A stretch of 64,000 bases of DNA from Prevotella sp. (GCA_017400455.1 JAFPTC010000104.1:27643-91642); one strand, 5' to 3'; shown: positions 32,613 through 41,463, counted from the first letter of the stretch. Translations and numbers: made by a program. Notes: generated by a model from the sequence alone, not told the origin.

Positions 32613-34158
32613 GAAACTCCATCCACTGATGCTGGCCGGCACGGGCAGCGACGTGGGCAAGAGCGTCGTGGCCACCGCCCTGTGCCGCATCTTCCTGCAG
32701 GACGGCTACCATCCCGCTCCCTTCAAGGCGCAGAACATGGCGCTGAACTCATACGCCACGCCCGACGGGCTGGAGATAGGGCGCGCCCAGGCCGTGCAGG
32801 CCGAGGCCGCCGGGCTGGAATGTCACACCGACATGAACCCCCTGCTGCTGAAGCCGCAGAGCGACCACACCTCGCAGGTGGTGCTCCACGGACGCCCCAT
32901 CGGCAACCGCGATGCCTATGACTATTGGAAACCCCTCCCGACCTCCCCAAAGGGGATGAGTGCCTTGCGGAGTGCAATGCCCCCTCCCCTTTGGGGAGGC
33001 AGGGAGGGGTTAGACTTCCGCCAGGAAGTTTGCGCAGCCTTCGACCGCCTGGCGGCACGCTATAACCCCATTGTGATGGAGGGTGCCGGCAGCATCTCGG
33101 AGCTGAACCTGCGCCACCACGATCTGGTGAACATGCCCATGGCCCGCCATGCCGGAGCCGACGTCATACTGGTGGCCGACATCGACCGAGGCGGCGTCTT
33201 CGCCTCGGCCTATGGCAGCATCTTCCTGCAAGAGCCCGACGACCGGCGCCGCATCAAGGGCATCATCGTCAACAAGTTCCGGGGCGACCTGCGCCTCTTC
33301 GACGACGGACGTCAGCTTCTGGAGCGCATCTGTCAGGTGCCCGTGCTGGGCGTCATACCCTATTTCAACGACATCCACATCGAGGGCGAAGACAGCGTGG
33401 CCCTGGAAGCTGAGCGCCAGCGGGTGGCAGGCGGCGGAACCGATGGCCGTCTTTCCATAGCCGTGGTGCGCCTGCCCCATATCTCCAACTACACCGACTT
33501 CGACATGCTGCAACAGGACTCGCGCCTGCACGTGGGCTATACGTCGCGGGCCGACGAGCTGGACGGGGCCGACGTGGTTATCCTGCCCGGCACCAAGTCA
33601 ACCCTGGCCGACCTGCAATGGCTGCGCCAGCAGGGCCTGGCCGAGGCCATCCTGCGCGCCCACCGCGAGGGCAAGACCGTGCTGGGCATCTGCGGCGGCT
33701 ATCAGATGATGGGGGCCGAGGTGCTCGACCCGCAACATGTGGAGGGCTCGCTGGAGCGTCTGCCCGGGCTGGGCCTGCTGCCCGTGAGCACCACCATGAA
33801 CGGCCAGAAGGTGACGCGCCAGGTGGAGTGCGAGTTCGGCCGGGGCTATGAGATTCACCAGGGCGAGACCCTTCCGCTGGCCGGGGCCGACGTGTCGCCG
33901 CTGACCACGCTGACCGACGGCCGTGTGGCTGGCTACATGGCCAGTCGCCGCTGCATGGGCACCTATGTCCACGGCATCCTCGACAACCCCGCCTTCGTGG
34001 ACTTCCTGCTCCAGCCCTTTGCCCACCGCCTGGGCCGGCGCCAGCCCATGCTGAGCCACGAGGACTTCAAGCAGCAGCAGTACGACCGCCTGGCCCAGCA
34101 TGTGCGCCAGCATCTGGACATGCAGAAACTCTACGAAATACTCACCACCGATGATTAA
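32605..34158 (+). CDS. cbiP: Cobyric acid synthase (CbiP/CobQ) with an in-frame palindromic insert
   Basis: Amidates the b, d, e and g side chains of adenosylcobyrinate diamide. 517 aa from the ATG at 32605. P-loop-like GTGSDVGKSVVATALCR, then KAQNMALNSY, EGAGSISELNLRHHDLVNMPMA and DIDRGGVFAS, and the glutaminase part with ILPGTKST and TVLGICGGYQMMG. Residues 109-137 (KPLPTSPKGM...GREGLD) interrupt the conserved run between NRDAYDYW and FRQEVCAAFDRLAARY. They are encoded by a 27-bp inverted repeat (32930-32956 and 32985-33011). The gene stays open, so the enzyme may tolerate the loop. Confidence 0.95.
   Translation: MNKKLHPLMLAGTGSDVGKSVVATALCRIFLQDGYHPAPFKAQNMALNSYATPDGLEIGRAQAVQAEAAGLECHTDMNPLLLKPQSDHTSQVVLHGRPIGNRDAYDYWKPLPTSPKGMSALRSAMPPPLWGGREGLDFRQEVCAAFDRLAARYNPIVMEGAGSISELNLRHHDLVNMPMARHAGADVILVADIDRGGVFASAYGSIFLQEPDDRRRIKGIIVNKFRGDLRLFDDGRQLLERICQVPVLGVIPYFNDIHIEGEDSVALEAERQRVAGGGTDGRLSIAVVRLPHISNYTDFDMLQQDSRLHVGYTSRADELDGADVVILPGTKSTLADLQWLRQQGLAEAILRAHREGKTVLGICGGYQMMGAEVLDPQHVEGSLERLPGLGLLPVSTTMNGQKVTRQVECEFGRGYEIHQGETLPLAGADVSPLTTLTDGRVAGYMASRRCMGTYVHGILDNPAFVDFLLQPFAHRLGRRQPMLSHEDFKQQQYDRLAQHVRQHLDMQKLYEILTTDD
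32930..33011. repeat. Palindromic element inserted in frame in cbiP
   Basis: Arms of 27 bp (32930-32956 and 32985-33011) pair with about two mismatches around a 28-nt loop. The arms are rich in runs of C and G (CCCCTCCC, CCTCCCC, GGGGAGG), unlike the surrounding codons. It behaves like a dispersed REP/RPE-type element. Confidence 0.8.
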
Positions 34159-35116
34159 GGGACACGGCGATGACGCCTACCACTACGCCGAGGGCATCAA
34201 CAGCGACTTCTCGTCGAACATCTGCCCTCACGGCAGCCATCAGGCCCTGATGGCCCATCTGGCCAGTTGCGGCGAGCGCCTGCTGGCCCACTATCCCGAG
34301 CCCGAGGCCTGGTCGCTGGAGCGTCTGCTGGCCCAATACCACGACGTGGCCCCTGGCAGCGTCGTCGTCACCAACGGGGCCACCGAGGCCATCTACCTGG
34401 TGGCGCAGGCCTTCCGCCTGAGGCCCGTCATCATGGGCCCCACGTTCAGCGAGTATGCCGACGCCTGCCGCCAGTTCCCCCCCACCGACAGCCGCCACAC
34501 CGTCTGCTGGCTCTGCAACCCCAACAACCCCACGGGCCAGGTGCTGGACCAGCACGATGTTGAGCGCCTTGCTGTTAAGCACCAGCTGCTGGTCATCGAC
34601 CAGTCCTACGAGCACTACACCGACCAGTTTGTGTGGCATCCGCGCTGGGCGTGCCGCTTGCCCAACGTCATTCAGCTCCACTCCATGACCAAGACCTACG
34701 GCGTGCCCGGCCTGCGCCTGGGCTACATCACCGCCCCCGTCCGCCTGGCCAACATCATCCGCCAGGCCATGCGCCCGTGGGCCGTGAGCGCTCTGGCCAT
34801 TGAGGCCGGCAAGTTCCTGCTGGAACACGACGACGAGCTGCGCTGCCGGCCCGACCTGGGCGAGGCCCGGCGCCTGTGGCAGCAGCTCGACGCCATCAAC
34901 GGCGTCAGCATGCAGCCCACCGCCACCAATTTCATGCTGGGCACCGTGGCCCACCTCACCGCCGCCGAGCTGAAGGACCGCCTGGCCCGCCAGCACGGCA
35001 TGCTCATCCGCGACGCCTCCAATTTCCGAGGCCTCACGCCCCATCATTTCCGCGTGGCCGCCCAGTCGCCGGCCGAGAACGATGCCCTCGTCGAAGCACT
35101 GCGCGGCTTGGCGTGA
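34151..35116 (+). CDS. Threonine-phosphate decarboxylase-like PLP enzyme (CobD/CobC type)
   Basis: Fold-type I PLP enzyme that makes the aminopropanol phosphate linker of the B12 nucleotide loop. 321 aa from the ATG at 34151, overlapping cbiP by 8 nt. Motifs: GINSDFSSNICP (substrate-binding N-terminus), VVTNGATEAIYLVAQAF, WLCNPNNPTGQV and the PLP lysine in HSMTKTYGVPGLRLGY. About 40 residues shorter than Salmonella CobD, but all motifs are there. The stop codon TGA at 35114-35116 is inside the left edge of a 43-bp palindrome array. Confidence 0.92.
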   Translation: MIKGHGDDAYHYAEGINSDFSSNICPHGSHQALMAHLASCGERLLAHYPEPEAWSLERLLAQYHDVAPGSVVVTNGATEAIYLVAQAFRLRPVIMGPTFSEYADACRQFPPTDSRHTVCWLCNPNNPTGQVLDQHDVERLAVKHQLLVIDQSYEHYTDQFVWHPRWACRLPNVIQLHSMTKTYGVPGLRLGYITAPVRLANIIRQAMRPWAVSALAIEAGKFLLEHDDELRCRPDLGEARRLWQQLDAINGVSMQPTATNFMLGTVAHLTAAELKDRLARQHGMLIRDASNFRGLTPHHFRVAAQSPAENDALVEALRGLA

Positions 35117-35200
35117 AAAAATCTCACGTGAGTTTTTTTTCTGGGAGGCCTTCCCGTGAAAAAATCTCACGTGAGAAATATTCACGCGGCGCCTCCCCCT
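35111..35200. repeat. 43-bp palindrome array, locus F (2 units)
   Basis: TCTCACGTGAGT at 35122-35133 (last base differs) and TCTCACGTGAGA at 35165-35176 (43 bp apart), with GGGAGGCCTTCCC between and the right cap GCGGCGCC. It overlaps the stop of the preceding gene. Confidence 0.9.
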
Positions 35201-35273
35201 GTTTTCCTGCCATGTGCGCAGGTCCGTTTTCGGGCGCCCAGCCGAGCTGAAAAGCCGCTTTGGCGGTGCTTTC

Positions 35274-35326
35274 GCTGGGAAAAGGAAAGAAAAAGCCGTT
35301 TTTCTTTCCTTTTCCCAGCTTTTTTT
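35274..35326 (+). terminator. Strong hairpin with T-tract between the cobalamin operon and der
   Basis: Perfect 21-bp arms (35274-35294 and 35299-35319) around the 4-nt loop GCCG, followed by seven T. It reads as a Rho-independent terminator for the cbiA operon, but its tail runs into the der promoter region and it resembles the A/G-arm hairpins upstream of cbiA and cbiB. A dual role is possible. Confidence 0.7.
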
Positions 35327-35328
35327 CG

Positions 35329-35336
35329 TAATTTTG
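35329..35336 (+). promoter_or_regulatory. -7 element of der
   Basis: TAATTTTG followed by GCAG, 18 nt before the ATG at 35355. The -33 region is occupied by the T-tract of the hairpin and lacks TTTG. Confidence 0.55.
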
Positions 35337-35354
35337 CAGTCAAATATCGATATT

Positions 35355-36668
35355 ATGCCAAATTTAGTAGCCATCGTGGGGCGCCCCAACGTGGGGAAGT
35401 CCACACTTTTCAACCGCTTGACCAAGAGCCGTCAGGCCATTGTGAGCGACGAGGCCGGCACCACCCGTGACCGCCAGTACGGCAAGTGCGACTGGAATGG
35501 CCGCGAGTTCTCCGTGGTCGACACCGGCGGATGGGTTGTGAAGAGCGACGACATCTTCGAGGAGGAGATACGCAAGCAGGTAATCATTGCCACCGAGGAG
35601 GCCGACCTGGTGCTCTTCCTCTGCGACATCAAGAACGGCGTGACCGACTGGGACGAGGACGTGGCGCAAATCCTGCGCCGCTCGAAGCTGCCCGTCATCC
35701 TGGTGGCCAACAAGGCCGACGACGGCAAGGACCTCTACGGCCAGTACGACTTCTACAAGCTGGGCCTGGGCGATCCCTTCTGCGTCAGCGCTGCCACGGG
35801 CAGCGGCACCGGCGACCTGCTGGACAAGGTGATAGAAATGCTGCCCGTGAAGAACGACGAGGCCCTGGAGGAGGGCATCCCCCGCTTTGCCGTGGTGGGA
35901 CGTCCCAACGCCGGCAAGTCGAGCCTCATCAACGCCTTCATCGGCGAGGAACGCCACATCGTGACCGACATTGCCGGCACCACGCGTGACAGCATCTACA
36001 CCCGATACGACAAGTTCGGCTTCGACTTCTACCTGGTGGACACCGCCGGCATACGCCGCAAAAACAAGGTCACCGAGGACCTGGAGTTCTACTCCGTCAT
36101 GCGCTCTATCAGGGCCATCGAAAACAGCGACGTGTGTATCCTCATGCTCGACGCCACGCGAGGCATAGAGTCGCAGGACCTGAACATCTTCCAGCTTATT
36201 CAGAAGAACAACAAAAGCCTGGTGGTGGTGGTGAACAAATGGGACCTGGTGGAGGACAAGTCGCAGGTGGTCATCGACACCTTCGAGACGGCCATCCGCC
36301 AGCGCATGGCCCCCTTCCGCGACTTCCCCATCATCTTTGCCTCGGCACTGACTAAGCAGCGCATCTTCAAGGTGCTCGAAACGGCCAAGCAGGTCTACCT
36401 GAACCGCAAACTGCGCATTGGCACGACGAAGCTGAACGAGGTGATGCTGCCCATCATCGAGGCCACTCCGCCGCCCAGCATCAAGGGAAAATATATCAAG
36501 ATAAAATATGTGAGTCAGGTGCCCGACACGCAAATTCCCACCTTCATTTTCTATGCCAACTTGCCGCAGTATGTGAAGGAGCCCTACAAGCGCTTCCTGG
36601 AGAACAAGATTCGCGAGAACTGGACGCTGACGGGTTCGCCCATCAACGTGTTTGTGCGTCAGAAGTGA
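35355..36668 (+). CDS. der: Ribosome-associated GTPase Der (EngA)
   Basis: Tandem-GTPase needed for 50S subunit assembly. 437 aa from the ATG at 35355, the usual length. The 47 codons upstream in the same frame pass through the terminator and are rejected. First G domain: [14 protein letters not shown] and NKAD. Second: [17 protein letters not shown] and NKWD. A C-terminal KH-like domain follows ([16 protein letters not shown]...[19 protein letters not shown]). Nothing unusual. Confidence 0.97.
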   Translation: MPNLVAIVGRPNVGKSTLFNRLTKSRQAIVSDEAGTTRDRQYGKCDWNGREFSVVDTGGWVVKSDDIFEEEIRKQVIIATEEADLVLFLCDIKNGVTDWDEDVAQILRRSKLPVILVANKADDGKDLYGQYDFYKLGLGDPFCVSAATGSGTGDLLDKVIEMLPVKNDEALEEGIPRFAVVGRPNAGKSSLINAFIGEERHIVTDIAGTTRDSIYTRYDKFGFDFYLVDTAGIRRKNKVTEDLEFYSVMRSIRAIENSDVCILMLDATRGIESQDLNIFQLIQKNNKSLVVVVNKWDLVEDKSQVVIDTFETAIRQRMAPFRDFPIIFASALTKQRIFKVLETAKQVYLNRKLRIGTTKLNEVMLPIIEATPPPSIKGKYIKIKYVSQVPDTQIPTFIFYANLPQYVKEPYKRFLENKIRENWTLTGSPINVFVRQK

Positions 36669-36671
36669 GGA

Positions 36672-37088
36672 ATGGGTAAGAAGGGCATGTTGAGATTACT
36701 GATGGCCTCTGTCGCCTGCACGCTGCTGCTGGCGGCCTGTAGCTCGGACAAGGGCCCGATGACCGACGAGCAGCGGGCATCGGCCGTGGCGAAGAGCTGC
36801 TATGAGGCGCTCTACGACGACGTGGCCAGGCTGTTCCTCGACGGGCGCATCCATGCCGCAGAGATGCCGCAGAGCTATCGCGAGCAGTTGCTCGCGGCCT
36901 ATCACCAGCACGTGAAGCAGGTGAACAGCGAGCATCGGGGCGTGGAAAAAGTAGAAGTGTCCAAGGCCGAGCGCGACACAACGCTGCAGCTCATCCAGGT
37001 GTTCCTGGTGCTCAGCTACGGCGACGGCACCCGCGAGGAAATCGTGGTGCCCATGGTGGAGCACAAGGGCAGATGGCTCATGAAATAG
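36672..37088 (+). CDS. Small lipoprotein, possibly DUF4878-like
   Basis: 138 aa. SPII signal with lipobox LLLAAC at about 18-23, then an alpha/beta domain of about 110 residues (AKSCYEALYDDVARLFLDGRIHAAEMPQSYREQLLAAYHQHV... ending VPMVEHKGRWLMK) that resembles NTF2-like/DUF4878 lipoproteins in length and in the final VxxxxGxWxxK pattern. Function unknown. It starts 3 bp after der and is followed by the next gene after 7 bp, so it is likely part of a der transcript. Confidence 0.75.
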   Translation: MGKKGMLRLLMASVACTLLLAACSSDKGPMTDEQRASAVAKSCYEALYDDVARLFLDGRIHAAEMPQSYREQLLAAYHQHVKQVNSEHRGVEKVEVSKAERDTTLQLIQVFLVLSYGDGTREEIVVPMVEHKGRWLMK

Positions 37089-37095
37089 CGTTGCG

Positions 37096-38085
37096 ATGAG
37101 AGGAAAGAAGTCTGCTTTGACGTTGCTGGCCGGATTGTTCATTCCGCTGCTGCTCTTCTCCTGGGACAAGGGCGACGGCGACTTCACCGGTCTGGGCCCG
37201 CTGCCTCCTGAGCCCGACTATTCCGATTCCTGCCAGTGGTTCATTCGCGACCGTGGCGCCTGCGCCGACATCTTCTACATCATTTCTACCGAGACGGGCC
37301 AGCATTTGCAAGATGGCGACACCTGCAACTTTGCCGACACCTACGATGACGACATGCGCTTTGCCATGTGTCACGAAATGGAAGCCGTGGACTCGTTCTA
37401 TTCGGGCGGCTTCAATTATTTCTCGCCCTATTACCGCCAGACGGCCATGCAGACGTGGGGCAGCGAGGAGCTGGCCATGTCGCTGCTGCCCGTGCCCTTA
37501 GCCGACGTGGAGCGCAGCTGGGACTACTACCTGGCCCACCTGAACCACGGGCGCCCCTTCATCCTGGCAGGCTTCAGCCAGGGAGCACACGCCATGATGC
37601 ACCTGCTACACCACATGCCCGACAGCGTGGCCAACCGCCTGGTGGCCGCCTACGCCATTGGCTATAAAGTGAGGCAGGAGGATTTAGACAGCTGCCCATG
37701 GCTGCTTCCGGCGCAAGGGCCCGACGACGTGGGCGTCATCGTGTGCTTCAATTCCGTGAAGACGCCCGACTGCGCCATCCCCATCGTCAGCGAGGGCAAC
37801 ATGCTGTGTATTAATCCTGTGAATTGGCGTACCGACACCGTCAGCACACCCTTTGTGTACTACGGGCGCCATAAAAACGATACGCTCTCCGTGCGTTGCG
37901 ATCCCGAAAGCCACCTGCTGCTGGTCGACGGCTTTCAGGAGAAATATATCATGCCCGTCATTGGGCGCAGAGGCAACTACCACAACATGGAGCTGCGGTT
38001 CTATCATCCCTACATCCGCCAGAACATGGAGCGCCGCATTCGTGCCTACATGGAGGCTCAGTCGGCCACGGGGATGTTGAACTGA
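37096..38085 (+). CDS. DUF3089 family alpha/beta-hydrolase-like protein
   Basis: 329 aa with an N-terminal hydrophobic export segment. Family marks: the N-terminal ADIFYIISTE block, FSPYYRQTAMQ, and the nucleophile elbow GFSQGAHAMMHLL (Ser at about 157), then AYAIGYKV and ICFNSVKTPDC. The Ser, acid and His needed for hydrolysis are plausible, but no substrate is known for the family. Its end overlaps the convergent gene by 28 bp. Confidence 0.85.
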   Translation: MRGKKSALTLLAGLFIPLLLFSWDKGDGDFTGLGPLPPEPDYSDSCQWFIRDRGACADIFYIISTETGQHLQDGDTCNFADTYDDDMRFAMCHEMEAVDSFYSGGFNYFSPYYRQTAMQTWGSEELAMSLLPVPLADVERSWDYYLAHLNHGRPFILAGFSQGAHAMMHLLHHMPDSVANRLVAAYAIGYKVRQEDLDSCPWLLPAQGPDDVGVIVCFNSVKTPDCAIPIVSEGNMLCINPVNWRTDTVSTPFVYYGRHKNDTLSVRCDPESHLLLVDGFQEKYIMPVIGRRGNYHNMELRFYHPYIRQNMERRIRAYMEAQSATGMLN

Positions 38086-38417
38086 TCGAAAATTTGCTGA
38101 ATAAATAGTTGCTCGCGCTGCGTGACAAAGCCGTCGGCATAGACCATGTCAACCATTAGCTTGCCCGTGATGAGCCGCTTGAAGTAGTTCATGTTGCGAA
38201 TGGTTGCGATGATGACGTCCTTGTCTAGTCCTTTCGATGTGTCGTACTCCTCGGCTGTGAGCCCCATGGCCCGCTCCAGGTCGCGGAGCAGGTACTCCTC
38301 GCGGCGGGCGGAGTCGTTGTCGCTCAACATGGCCGCTCTCACTGCCTGGTAGATGCATTGTTTCTCGTGGGTGTCGCACTGGGCAAACACGGTGTGGTGT
38401 AAATCGGTAAACTCCAT
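38058..38417 (-). CDS. Hypothetical protein, possibly TerB-like helical domain
   Basis: 119 aa, all-helical by eye, acidic. I do not recognise the family with confidence. The C-terminal phrase LMVDMVYADGFVTQREQLFIQQIFDQF resembles the TerB/DjlA-type acidic motif (A-D-G-x-x-x-x-E). Support for a real gene: an ATG start, a good -33/-7 promoter (38440-38471), and codon use like its neighbours. It converges with, and overlaps by 28 bp, the DUF3089 gene. Confidence 0.7.
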   Translation of the reverse strand: MEFTDLHHTVFAQCDTHEKQCIYQAVRAAMLSDNDSARREEYLLRDLERAMGLTAEEYDTSKGLDKDVIIATIRNMNYFKRLITGKLMVDMVYADGFVTQREQLFIQQIFDQFNIPVAD

Positions 38418-38439
38418 AGCCTGTGATTGTTATTTTGCG

Positions 38440-38471
38440 CAAAATTAGTGTATTTCAACGACTTTTCCAAA
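38440..38471 (-). promoter_or_regulatory. Promoter of the hypothetical gene at 38058-38417
   Basis: On the minus strand, TTTG (38471-38468) and TAATTTTG (38447-38440) are spaced by 20 bp. The -33 box lies inside one arm of the long inverted repeat 38462-38514. Confidence 0.7.
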
Positions 38472-38514
38472 TGTTTTGACGAAAAAGTTCATAATAATGG
38501 AACATTTGGAAAAG
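38462..38514. promoter_or_regulatory. 14-bp perfect inverted repeat between divergent genes
   Basis: CTTTTCCAAATGTT (38462-38475) and its exact reverse complement AACATTTGGAAAAG (38501-38514) are separated by 25 bp. The left arm overlaps the -33 box of the leftward gene, and the right arm ends 20 bp before the -7 box of the xylanase gene. This is the geometry of a dimeric or looping regulator site, but no regulator is encoded nearby. Confidence 0.65.
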
Positions 38515-38534
38515 CAGAAGTGGGGGAAAATGGC

Positions 38535-38542
38535 TATCTTTG
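38535..38542 (+). promoter_or_regulatory. -7 element of the xylanase gene
   Basis: TATCTTTG followed by GCAT, about 28 nt before the ATG at 38571. The nearest TTTG is 26 bp upstream (38505-38508), too far for a normal -33, which would fit a promoter that needs an activator. Confidence 0.6.
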
Positions 38543-38570
38543 CATACAGAAAACTAAGTAACCAAGAAAA

Positions 38571-41246
38571 ATGAAGCTTCATCTAACGAAAAACATTCCT
38601 GGGGCGCTGCTGTCGGCAGCACTCCTCTTCCCGTTGAACGGCAGCGCCCAGCTGTCGTCGAATCCCGACAAGTTCCTGGGAAACATCACCACGCGAGGAC
38701 AGGTGGACTATGGCAATGAAAAGTTCTACCAGTTGTGGAACCAGATTACGCCCGAGAACGAAACCAAGTGGCAGTCGATAGAAGGCAACTCCCGAGGCTC
38801 GTTCAACTGGAGTGGCGCCGACCGCTCGGCCAACTATGCCAAGCAGCACGGATTCCCCTTCAAGTTCCACACGCTCATCTGGGGAGCACAATACCCCGGA
38901 TGGATGGACAACCTGTCGACGGCCGAGCAGTACAAGGCCATCGTGGAATGGTTTGATGCCGTGAAGAAACACTATCCCGACCTGGAGGTAATCGACGTGG
39001 TGAACGAGGCTGTCGCCGGCCACCAGCCCGCTCCCTACAGGGCTGCCCTGGGAGGCGAGGGCCGCACAGGCTACGACTGGATTATCAAGGCCTTTGAGCT
39101 GGCCCACGAGCGCTGGCCCAACGCCATCCTCGTCTACAACGACTATAACACCTTCCAGTGGCAGATTGACCAGTTCATTGCCCTGGTGCAGGCCCTGCGC
39201 GACAACGGCGCGCCCATCGACGCCTACGGATGCCAGAGCCACGACCTGACCGACATGAACCTGAGCGCCTTCAAGAGCGCCATGACAAAGATTCAGAACG
39301 CGCTGAAGATGCCGATGTACAGCACCGAGTACGACATCGGCACCACCGACGATGCCAAGCAGCTGCAGCGCTACAAGGAGCAGATTCCCGTGATGTGGGA
39401 GGCCGACTACTGTGCCGGCATCACCCTCTGGGGCTACATCTACGGTGCCACCTGGACCACCGACGGCAACTCCGGCATCATCCGCAACGGCAAGGACCGT
39501 CCGGCCATGACCTGGCTTCGCGAGTACATGGCCAGCGATGCCGCCAAGAATGCCAAGAGCCCCTTCCCGGGCTTCAAGAAGGAAGCATCCATCTATATTC
39601 GTCCCGTGACGCAGAAGGTGGCGAAGAACGACACCATGCCTATCTACGTGCGCGCCAGCATGAGGACGAAAGAGATTGAGAAGGTGGAGCTTTACGTGAA
39701 CAACGTGCTCGACACCATCATGACCGAGGCGCCCTACCTGGCCAAGCACGTGCCCACCACCACCGGAACGAAGACCGTGAAGGCCGTGGTGACCACCACC
39801 GACGGCAACAAGTACGAGCGTACCGCCCGCTTCACCGTGCTCAGCTCCACCGCCAAGCGCCAGCCCTTCAAGGGCGAGGTGCCCCAGCTGCCGGGCGTCG
39901 TTGAGGCCGAGAACTTCGACGAGGGAGCCGACGGCGTGTCGTTCCACGACACTGACAACACCAAGCAGGGCGACAAGACCTATCGCACCGATGCCGCCGG
40001 CGTGGACATCGTGAAGGTGGGCGACGACGGCTTCGGCATTGGCTACACCAAGGACGGCGAGTGGCTGCAGTACACCGTCGACGTGAAAGAGGCCGGCCTC
40101 TACTCCGTAGACCTGGATATGGCGGCTGAAAAGGAAGGCCTGTTCCACCTGGTGGAGAACCACCTGGGCGACATGAAGTTCCTCACCGACTTCATCACCG
40201 TGCCCTCCACGGGCAGTGCCAATGATTACAAGAACGTACACCTGCGCCTGACCGTGCCCCTGGAAGCCGGCCGCCAGGTCATAGGCTTCTGCATTGACAA
40301 GGGAGGCTTCAGCTTCGACAAGATGACCTTCACCCCGCTGGTTGTGGACAACACAATAGCCAACAGCGTGAAGTGCAGCCCGACGACGGTCAACCTTGAC
40401 GATGCCACCACCATCACGGTGACGGCCTCGTCGAAGACCAGCACCATTGACCACGTGAGCATTTATGCCAACGACATGCACGTGGCCACCCTGACCGAGG
40501 CACCTTATCAGACGGAGTTCGTTCCCACCGCGAAGGGCTCGTGGGTCATCACCTCGATAGCCACCGATGCCGAGGGCAAGGAGTCGAAGGTGGCCAAGGC
40601 CACGCTGAAGGTCAACGGCAAGCGCGTGCCCTACAAGGGACTCATTGAGCTGCCTGGTGTGATTGAGGCCGAGAACTTCGACGGCGGCGGCGAGGGACTG
40701 TCGTTCCACGACACGGACGACCAGGACCAGGGCGACGCCAAATATCGTACCGACAACGAGGGCGTGGACCTGGTGAAGGGCAACGGCGGCACTGCCATTG
40801 GCTACACCGCCAAGGGCGAATGGCTGGAATACAGCGTGAATGTGAAGGAAGCCGGCACCTATATGCTGAATGCAACGGTGTCGTCGGGCGTCAGCGGCTC
40901 TTACTTCACCGTCAGCCTGAAGCGCGGCAGCAACATGACCTCGCTGTGCAGGGTGAACGTGCCTCAGACCGGCAACAGCAACTGGGATACCTACAAGGTG
41001 GTGACCATTGACCGGCTCACCGTGAAGCTGCCAGAGGGCGAGTGCATCCTGCGCATCAACATTGGCCAGGACCAGTGCAACATAGACAAGCTGGAGCTGA
41101 AGCTGGCCGTTGACACGGGCATCAGCCAGCAGCTGGCCGACGAGGCGGAGACCGATGCGCCCGCCTACAACCTCTCGGGCCAGAAGGTAAGCCCCGACTA
41201 TAAGGGTCTGGTCATCAGAAATGGCAAGAAGATATTGAAAAAATAA
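38571..41246 (+). CDS. GH10 endo-1,4-beta-xylanase with Ig-like and two CBM6 modules
   Basis: Secreted xylanase of 891 aa. Signal peptide (ending NGSAQ), then a GH10 catalytic barrel at about 30-325 with the acid/base Glu in DVVNEAVAG and the nucleophile Glu in YSTEYDIG. Two Ig-like spacer domains and two CBM6-type modules follow (LPGVVEAENFDEGADGVSFHDTD... at about 443-590, and LPGVIEAENFDGGGEGLSFHDTD... at about 695-835). The CBM pair shows clear internal duplication. The C-terminus (YNLSGQKVSPDYKGLVIRNGKKILKK) is a short tail typical of Prevotella secreted enzymes and may be a sorting signal. No susC/D or other glycosidase is next to it, so it is not in a full PUL here. Confidence 0.93.
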   Translation: MKLHLTKNIPGALLSAALLFPLNGSAQLSSNPDKFLGNITTRGQVDYGNEKFYQLWNQITPENETKWQSIEGNSRGSFNWSGADRSANYAKQHGFPFKFHTLIWGAQYPGWMDNLSTAEQYKAIVEWFDAVKKHYPDLEVIDVVNEAVAGHQPAPYRAALGGEGRTGYDWIIKAFELAHERWPNAILVYNDYNTFQWQIDQFIALVQALRDNGAPIDAYGCQSHDLTDMNLSAFKSAMTKIQNALKMPMYSTEYDIGTTDDAKQLQRYKEQIPVMWEADYCAGITLWGYIYGATWTTDGNSGIIRNGKDRPAMTWLREYMASDAAKNAKSPFPGFKKEASIYIRPVTQKVAKNDTMPIYVRASMRTKEIEKVELYVNNVLDTIMTEAPYLAKHVPTTTGTKTVKAVVTTTDGNKYERTARFTVLSSTAKRQPFKGEVPQLPGVVEAENFDEGADGVSFHDTDNTKQGDKTYRTDAAGVDIVKVGDDGFGIGYTKDGEWLQYTVDVKEAGLYSVDLDMAAEKEGLFHLVENHLGDMKFLTDFITVPSTGSANDYKNVHLRLTVPLEAGRQVIGFCIDKGGFSFDKMTFTPLVVDNTIANSVKCSPTTVNLDDATTITVTASSKTSTIDHVSIYANDMHVATLTEAPYQTEFVPTAKGSWVITSIATDAEGKESKVAKATLKVNGKRVPYKGLIELPGVIEAENFDGGGEGLSFHDTDDQDQGDAKYRTDNEGVDLVKGNGGTAIGYTAKGEWLEYSVNVKEAGTYMLNATVSSGVSGSYFTVSLKRGSNMTSLCRVNVPQTGNSNWDTYKVVTIDRLTVKLPEGECILRINIGQDQCNIDKLELKLAVDTGISQQLADEAETDAPAYNLSGQKVSPDYKGLVIRNGKKILKK

Positions 41247-41249
41247 GCG

Positions 41250-41350
41250 GGCGCTACGCCCCGCAAAAATTTCTCACGTGAGATTTTTTTCTGGGAGGCC
41301 TTCCCGTGAAAAAATCTCACGTGAGATTTTTTCATGCGGCGCCTCCCCCT
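41250..41350. repeat. 43-bp palindrome array, locus G (2 units)
   Basis: TCTCACGTGAGA starts at 41272 and 41315 (43 bp), with GGGAGGCCTTCCC between and caps CGCCCCGC and GCGGCGCC. It lies between the xylanase stop and the convergent asd stop. Confidence 0.9.
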
Positions 41351-41364
41351 TGGAAAACATAATA

Positions 41365-41413
41365 ATTACACGGATTTCCAGTGCTGTGCCAGCAGGATGG
41401 AAATCCGTGTAAT
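41365..41413. terminator. Long hairpin between convergent xylanase and asd genes
   Basis: Perfect 16-bp arms (41365-41380 and 41398-41413) enclose a 17-nt loop that itself can form a 5-bp hairpin (TGCTG/CAGCA). No strong T-tract follows on either strand. It resembles the 50560-50627 hairpin in design and in sharing CGGAT/ATCCG words. A bidirectional terminator or mRNA 3'-end stabiliser is likely. Confidence 0.55.
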
Positions 41414-41463
41414 CAGTGAAGGGTGTTGCGGAGAAAAGTTCTCCTCTTTATATATAAGGAGAA

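Noticed and set aside
35214-35354. N-terminal extension of der
   Set aside because: It reads through a 21-bp terminator-like hairpin. Der proteins start at [16 protein letters not shown].
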